64,000 bases of DNA. It comes from Candolleomyces eurysporus. Taxonomy: Eukaryota > Basidiomycota > Agaricomycetes > Agaricales > Psathyrellaceae. Shown one piece after another: positions 58,027 to 64,000 of this stretch; position 1 is the stretch's first letter, and each line of letters begins with the position of its first letter. A program made the position numbers and the translations under genes. Below the pieces are notes generated by a model. The model made no database searches. It saw nothing but the letters and a program-made list of their open reading frames with translations, and was not told where the DNA came from. The stretch spans positions 1 to 64,000 of the forward strand of contig JANBPK010000715.1 in the NCBI GenBank assembly GCA_027579435.1. Reading direction: 5' to 3'.

Positions 58027-58835
58027 ATGAACCCTCGCGACACCAGTGTGGATCGAGATGAGGATCCATACACAGAGGGGATATCCCAGAAAGCAGTCAA
58101 GAAGTGGGCCGAAGTGGTTCCTCTCGTATACCGCTTACCGAAAAACCTGCTGTATAGGTACCGTCTACAGCTCGATTCTCGTTTCACGCCAACCACACAG
58201 ACCTGATAGGCCCCGTTCTAAGGTGGTGTTTATCTTGACATATGCTTGTTTTTAGTCTCATTATTCACACTTTTCGCTTGAAGTCACCCTATGGACAGGT
58301 TGATTGGGAATCCTCTTAAACTGAGCGGAGTGGACATGCCATGGTCAGACGCCTTCAGACCACGATCGTGACGACTTCTAGCTACAGCGACTTTGAAGAT
58401 CCGCCCGAAAAGGCGATCAAAGATAACTATTCGGAGTGATAGACAAGGAACATCCCAGAAAGAAGTCAAGAATTGGGCTGGAGACTGAAGTGACTCTTCA
58501 AGTTCTCTGCTACCCGCCGGCACTGGCAGAACTGTCATTAATGGTCTCTACAAGTCCAATGCTATCCACTCTGGTCACCGCCATTGTGCATGCTCCCACT
58601 ATCCATACACAAGGCGATGATCAGAAATTGTTGGTGTCTCATTGATGCTTCTAAAGAAATGCTGGTGCAGAACATGGGCTCAACCTACTTGGTCCGGTAT
58701 GCCAGAGTCTTCCCCCGAATCTGCCGCAGGTACTTGTTATTATCCTTGGTCTTTTGAAGGCAGGCTTATTGACTTGCTGTATCACGATGAACCCCGCCGA
58801 ATAATCATGTAGCGCGCGAGTCGAGCATCAGGTAG
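58027..58835 (+). pseudogene. decayed duplicate of the gene at 59116
   Basis: The first 50 codons parallel the intact copy (KAVKKWAEVVPL against KAVEKWAEVAPL; NLLYRYRLQLD against NLLNRYRLRLD), then reading stops at 58204-58206. Further matching pieces appear out of frame: GTGCATGCTCCCAC near 58587, CTGGTGCAGAACATGG near 58662 and GAAGGCAGGCTTATTGAC near 58757. A filler piece (58207-58440) is unrelated. It is a tandem duplicate broken by stops, deletions and insertion. Confidence 0.8.
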
Positions 58836-59115
58836 TTCCTCAATAGCGTTCACTGGCTGCTGTAGTGAAAGGACATATTCGGTTTGTAGGGCCAGGAGAT
58901 AGCCCAGCCTGAGCTAATTCTCGCGTTCATTATTTAATTATTTCGGACTTCCCTTCTACATATACGACTAGGTAATCCCGCTGTAGTGTCATCGGACGAA
59001 AGCGGTAAAAAATAGTGACCGCTCCATACGATCAGTCAGTTGTCGTCGTTGTGTATCATATATCAGCCACTTTCGGCATCTGAATTTGAGACATAGTGCC
59101 TCCCAAACCACTACC
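58836..59115. other. spacer between decayed and intact copy
   Basis: The sequence just before both copies is similar (CGACCAGTCATATG... and CGATCAGTCAGTTG...), so the upstream region was duplicated as well. Confidence 0.5.
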
Positions 59116-60456
59116 ATGACCCCCCGCGACACTCCAGATCAAGATGAAGACCCACACAGAGAAGGGATAACCCAGAAAGCAGTCGAGAAGTGGGCCGAAG
59201 TGGCTCCTCTCTACCGCTTACCGGAAAATCTGCTAAATAGGTACAGGCTACGACTCGATTATCGTTGGTCGCCGCCCCTGTGCATGCTCCCACCATCCAT
59301 GCACAAGGCGATGATCAAGGATGGTTGGCGTCTTATGGATGTATATGAGGAAAAACTGGTGCAGAACATGGACTTCGTTGGGCTCAAGCTGATTGATGCG
59401 GTACGCCCGACTTCTTGTGCAATTTTATTTCCTGCGTGTACTCATACTGGGGATGCAGTGGCTCATTCCTATCCTTGGCCTCTTCGAAGGCAGGCTTATT
59501 GACCTACTGGACTACAATGAACCTCGCACCGAATTCTCATCCGGCGGGCGAGTCGAACGTCAGGTAGCTACTCTGAATCAGTGTGGTCCAGTGGCCCCGG
59601 TCTGAAAACATGTTCGCAGATATTCGGGTTGCGCGGTTACATGTTTGTCGTGCTACGCATGAAGCCAGGTGTTAGCTTCGGCTGCGAGGTCACCCAGTTG
59701 TTTCTCGAGCTCCTATGTATGCGTATTTGCCTGGTATTCTCTGAGTTCATAAGCTCAACGATTTCTGCTTCGTAGCCGCAGATTTATTAAACCAGGACGC
59801 TGGGGGCGTCGGTCCAGTCCGTGTCCATGGTCTTCTCACTGATCTCAACCGCTTTGTGTTCTACTCATTTGACCCCACCACCAAGACCTTTTACGAGGGC
59901 GAGAGGCATGGATGCGGGGATTTCCGCGACAGCTTTTGCTCGAGCATGATTTGTTGTCAGTGTCATCTCATTTCTGGTTTTGCTAATATACATACTAACA
60001 TCCTCTAATATCCCAGTGGCGAATCATATTTTCAGCATTCTGATGCACTCATATGTCGAATTCCTTGAAGCTAACATCGCGGTATGTGCCATACAAATAT
60101 CGCTGTGTGTTTCGTACTGACTTCGTTTCCGGACATAGCAACCCGCGACGTCTCACTCAGATTCCGAACTCTCGGATTGGAAGGCGGGCTTCGACTTTGC
60201 CAAGCAGGCACACCAGGACCTCCAAGCTGCCCGTGCTGACGTCGCCAACACTCCCGACGTACTGGAGGAAAAATCGAGCGAGGCATTGAAGCTCCTATCA
60301 AGAAGGTGAGCGCAAAATACCCTGCCAGTGGAAAAAAAGAGCATTGACAGTTCTCGAATTGTGCCACTCTTCCCCGGACACGTTCCTGAACCTTGGGTTA
60401 AATATTCTTTAGTGTCGAATGCATCCCTCGGTGTGCTTCATGGGCAGACTCCGTAA
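59116..60456 (+). CDS. uncharacterised basidiomycete protein
   Basis: ATG 59116 is chosen because it aligns with the ATG of the decayed copy. In-frame exons encode KAVEKWAEVAPLYRLPENLL, then WLIPILGLFEGRLIDLLDYN, GYMFVVLRMKPGVSFGCEV, GPVRVHGLLTDLNRFVFYSF and a C-terminal helix (AKQAHQDLQAARADVA). The stop TAA is at 60454-60456. About six introns. No catalytic motif or membrane segment is visible. The middle blocks resemble a family widespread in Agaricomycete genomes whose function I do not know. The neighbouring decayed copy shows that the family duplicates locally. Confidence 0.6.
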
Positions 60457-60967
60457 CCNACACAGGCCCCAAGGACAGACCGATGAACCCCGCCCAAGTT
60501 GATGATTGGGCGGAAAAGATGGNGACGAGTTGGCACCAAAAGTGGTTTCGGAAGGCTCGCGGGGGATTGGAAACTCCTCCCTCATCCGACTGAGTGTGCG
60601 CTCATGAATNTCGTCNCTATTNTTCGTTTCGACTTTGTAGTTGTACTTGGACACATGTATCNCCAGTACCACATCCTTTCTAATACGCAGGCTTATACTG
60701 ACTCTGGTAATACACTGACTTGCATTGGTTCCAATATATTGACCATTCTCTTNAAACGCGAGTTCGAAACAGTCATCGAAATCAAGGCAGAAATTACATT
60801 GTCAACAACAGCACAGACAGGGTATACATGAGAGCTACAAAAGTCGTATTAACCTAAACCATACACTACGAAAATTCGAGCATACTATATCAAAGGTGGC
60901 TGGCGGCCCACCGACTCCTCCCCGAATTTATCTATCCATCTATCNATCTATAGCTGCTGGAGGGGTG
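60457..60967. other. convergent intergenic region
   Basis: Several Ns. No coding or RNA feature supported. Confidence 0.45.
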
Positions 60968-63850
60968 TCATGACGGCGGTGACCCTCCCTTCACCCCCGA
61001 CCCAAACCTCACACTAGGCCTCCTTTCAGTGTCATCGCGATCATCCCCATCAATAACCGTCGTAACCGAAGTAGTCACCTCTATACCACCAAGACTTGGG
61101 CTAGACGGCGAAAGCTCTCCTAGCGCAAGATGCTCCGAAACCACATCACCCCTCGCCACCGCTGCCTGACTTGGGTCAGATGTNGTCCTCCTCGNCTTCG
61201 GCCGCTCTTTCGCACGTTCACTCCGACTCCGACCAAGACCCCCGCCGATTGAAGAAACAGAATCCCCGTCCAAGATATGATCATGNTCGTCCACCTGGGT
61301 ATGCGTAGTCCTCTCGAACAAAACCACNGTCGCAGTCTGGCTTTGAGTTTCCGTCGGATCCGACGAGTCTCTCTGTCTTCGATAGTTCTGGTGGGATAGT
61401 GGGATGGGGACGATGACCATCTTGGAGTGGTTCCGCCGTGTACCTGGACCGTCGTTCGAGAANTCGTCGTCGTCGGTCGAGATCATGCTACGGAGGTTGA
61501 GGAACATGTGGGATCCCTGGTTTATTTCAGTACAATAGGAAGGAAACACCGAGTCAGAGGTTTATCAATATGAAGGAGATAAGAAGGCGTACGAGGATGC
61601 ATCCAGCCGTACTACAAGGCCTATAAGTCCGAGGCGTTCAGTGAAATGCGGTGTTAAGGAAAAGGCGACGAATACNCACGTTACCAGCAAACCCGTTAGG
61701 AACGGAGGCCCCAATTGGAATACAAGGTAATTTGCAAGAAGCATAGCTAAAAGTCGTTGACATGTTTAGCTATCCGTGGAATCGGATAAAGAGATATAGA
61801 TGCTCACCGAACACACTAAAATGGATTGATCACAGAGCAGAGAGAAAGATTGCATGGATNTGAGCCCCCGCAGAAGTCAAGATCCAAAAAGACAAGCCAC
61901 GTACACTCCAAAATACACCGTCGAGTCTCGAGCCTGAACAGGAATTCAATTTTGATTGTTATTGAGATCCCCCAAGCAAGGAATAAAATGTACTCACAAG
62001 CATTGTCAAAATCCTCGGCATGGTCGTTCCTTCTCTCCACCAAACCCACGCTCGAGAGAGGACTATAGCAAACAGGACACTCTCAACAATCAAGGGTGCA
62101 ATCCTACAAACACAAAACACCGGATGAATTGGCGAAGCTTTCCCATAGGTAAGAGAAAAGACGCACCAAGTCCCAGCAATGATGGAAGGCACAGATGAAG
62201 GGTAACATCCAGGAAGAATCTTAAGATCGTCATTGACTGGAAGCGCACGGATTCGATGTCAACTCCAAATCCCAGTTGTTCGAATGGATGAATCGTGACG
62301 CACTTAAAACCGACTCCCCTAGGTAATCTTGAATAACAAGTCCGACGAGTGTGATCGTACCGCCTGAAAAATGAAGCACGATTAATGAATTAGACAATTT
62401 TTCCTCGTGTTAGTGATATATAGACCTCACCAATATAGAAGAAAAAGGCGATGGCAAGAACAGTCTAAAAAACAATAGAGTCAGTAATCTGTCAAAGAGC
62501 CAGCGCGGCGGTGTGATATTTTTGGTCAAGATGGGGATACCATCACCCTCATGCCCAATATTAAATCGTCAGTCAGCACCACGATGCTTCCCGAACGATA
62601 GACAGCAGATGTCTCGCTCAGAGCGAGAAAAAANGCAAAATAAATGAAAGCAGAAAATGGTGGTTGCCGGATGGAGAGGAAGAAGTGGAGAGAATGGTGC
62701 ATACCCTATTATTACGATCTGTACGTATGTGCGCAGTCGGATAATGATTACCACATGGTCAGCAAGGATAAGAGACTGGTGCACTGACATAGAGCGAATA
62801 TTCGTAGCACCAGAATTGCTGTGNNGGAAGAANATGATCAGGGTCAACAGGAACGATGCTGCGCCAATAGTCAGACGCACCTTGAGCGGCGGCGCTGGAA
62901 ACTGTCACCACNCTGCACGAGAGACGAGTGTCAGTCGAAAGAACCGAACGAATCNGTCACAGAAACGTACACCGTGAGCCATCGGAGATAGAAGACNCAG
63001 CTGGAAACGAACAAAAGGGAGGGCGTAATTNAATATGGTGAGAAGAACCTCAAGGNTAGAGGATGACGAACAACTATGAATGCGGAAAAATGATCCATTG
63101 AGCATACGCACTCTCATCTTCAAGATGAAACAACGAAAGATTGGATGGATGGAATGNATGTGACGTACTTCTGGTGATCTGTAGTCCTGCGACGCCGCTT
63201 ANAAAGAAGGCGAAAATTCAAANGAATTGAGTTTTGAGCTCTGTCCAGGCACCGAGAAGCGACCTCACAAATACAATTGAAACTGTTAGGATGTAAATTT
63301 GATCAGTAAATATTCCCGAACAAGGGTCCTNGAAGCGGACTANCAGATNNANAANGAACGAANNACGTACACAAGCATTGCTTCGACGACATATCGGTTG
63401 ACGAAGAAAAGAAACTTGGCTATCGAAAGTTTGCCCCGACTNCAANGTCACACCAGACGGAAGGAACGAGCGGATCGGAATTGAGGTGGCAAGCGAGCAG
63501 ACGAAACAATTCAGTTTTGACGTGAGCCACAGCCCGANGGACGTTAGAGCGAAAGGATGCCGTACTTCCAAATCCGCGAAATCTAGGCGACGTCTAAATC
63601 AGCGAGGCTCTACCCCGAGAAACGTCGGTCTGGCACATACCTCCTGGTCGATAGTAATGAGATGGTTGTAAAGGAGCGTGGTCATGCACGCCGCTACAGG
63701 TGCCCAAGACAATAGAGATAAGAAACTTTGTTCCTCCAACCAAAAGGCACCGGAATACGAGAGAGACGGATTCAACTCACCTGCAACCCAGTTGACCGCA
63801 TTCGCCTGATAGGCCAGAGTCTCAAAAGACGTCGAATTCGTCTCCACCAT
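60968..63850 (-). CDS. DUF6533-type seven-helix membrane protein
   Basis: ATG 63850 starts a short outside N-terminus (NST glycosylation-type site) and a first helix ending TTLLYNHLITIDQEV, the signature region of DUF6533 proteins. The next exon gives AKFLFFVNRYVVEAML. Later exons carry hydrophobic blocks RLTIGAASFLLTLI, CRIAPLIVESVLFAIVL and others, then a soluble tail opening GSHMFLNLRSM. The tail (about 180 residues) is Ser/Thr/Asp-rich with Arg-Ser clusters and ends GSGVKGGSPPS. Many Ns (62820-63540) blur the central exons, so exact borders are not given. The family is large in Agaricomycetes and its function is unknown; receptor-like roles are suggested only by topology. Confidence 0.68.
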
Positions 63851-64000
63851 TGACCCCCCAGACCCCAATAACTACCCAGAGATCAGAGTTAACTGGAGGC
63901 CTGTCGGCTGCCTCGCTCGATGGCGGGCGGGGGTAAGCGTGTGCGTAANACCNCGACCAAGGAAGGGGAAGAAGAAAGACAAGAAGGAAACGAGGAGGAA

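Overview
The window comes from a basidiomycete fungus, most likely a mushroom-forming Agaricomycete. Genes are close together and cut by many 50-70 nt GT-AG introns. It contains gene families typical of that class: a KDZ transposase with a cysteine cluster, a DUF6533 seven-helix protein, caspase-like proteins with a long fungal C-terminal region, and several families seen mainly in Agaricomycetes. Housekeeping anchors are peroxisomal Lon protease, tRNA pseudouridine synthase PUS3/DEG1, RNA polymerase III subunit RPC2 and a UBC7-type E2. Species cannot be named from the sequence alone.

Layout. 1-4364 (-): 5'-complete gene for a large, disordered, Agaricomycete-type protein running off the window. 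5338-5783 (+): frameshifted relic resembling the fungal TET/JBP-like dioxygenase family. 6146-6867 (+): unknown gene. 7074-11534 (-): KDZ transposase fused to a Ulp1-type SUMO protease. 13211-14141 (-): single-pass membrane protein. 14948-15727 (+): small secreted protein with a duplicated last exon. 16369-19764 (+): peroxisomal Lon. 20785-36436 (+): four tandem caspase-like genes. 36581-38138 (-): PUS3. 38375-40302 (+): F-box/LRR protein. 41151-43544 (-): cytochrome P450. 45939-48571 (-): secreted GH30 glucanase. 50101-54308 (-): RPC2. 54741-55656 (-): UBC7-like E2. 56571-57076 (+): small Cys-rich membrane protein. 58027-58835 and 59116-60456 (+): a decayed and an intact copy of one family. 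60968-63850 (-): DUF6533 membrane protein.

The most unusual region is the caspase array. Between copies 1-2 and 2-3 lie decaying fragments of the Lon 3' end. The 3' flank of copy 1 also resembles the tail of PUS3. The repeated unit was therefore (Lon 3' end)-(caspase)-(PUS3 tail), and the ancestral locus was Lon > caspase > < PUS3. All four caspase copies keep the same five-exon frame, and a conserved 30-bp box sits 77-85 bp upstream of each start. The copies are mosaics of one another, which suggests gene conversion. Copy 4 has an intact frame but has lost both catalytic residues (His to Cys, Cys to Ser), so it looks like a conserved pseudoprotease beside three apparently active paralogs.

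The assembly carries isolated N characters, often at the edge of homopolymer runs. At eight of them, deleting the N restores a coding frame, so several apparent frameshifts are artefacts. Other Ns, especially in caspase copy 2, are ordinary ambiguous bases. Exon models below were built by hand from splice sites and frame and have no transcript support.
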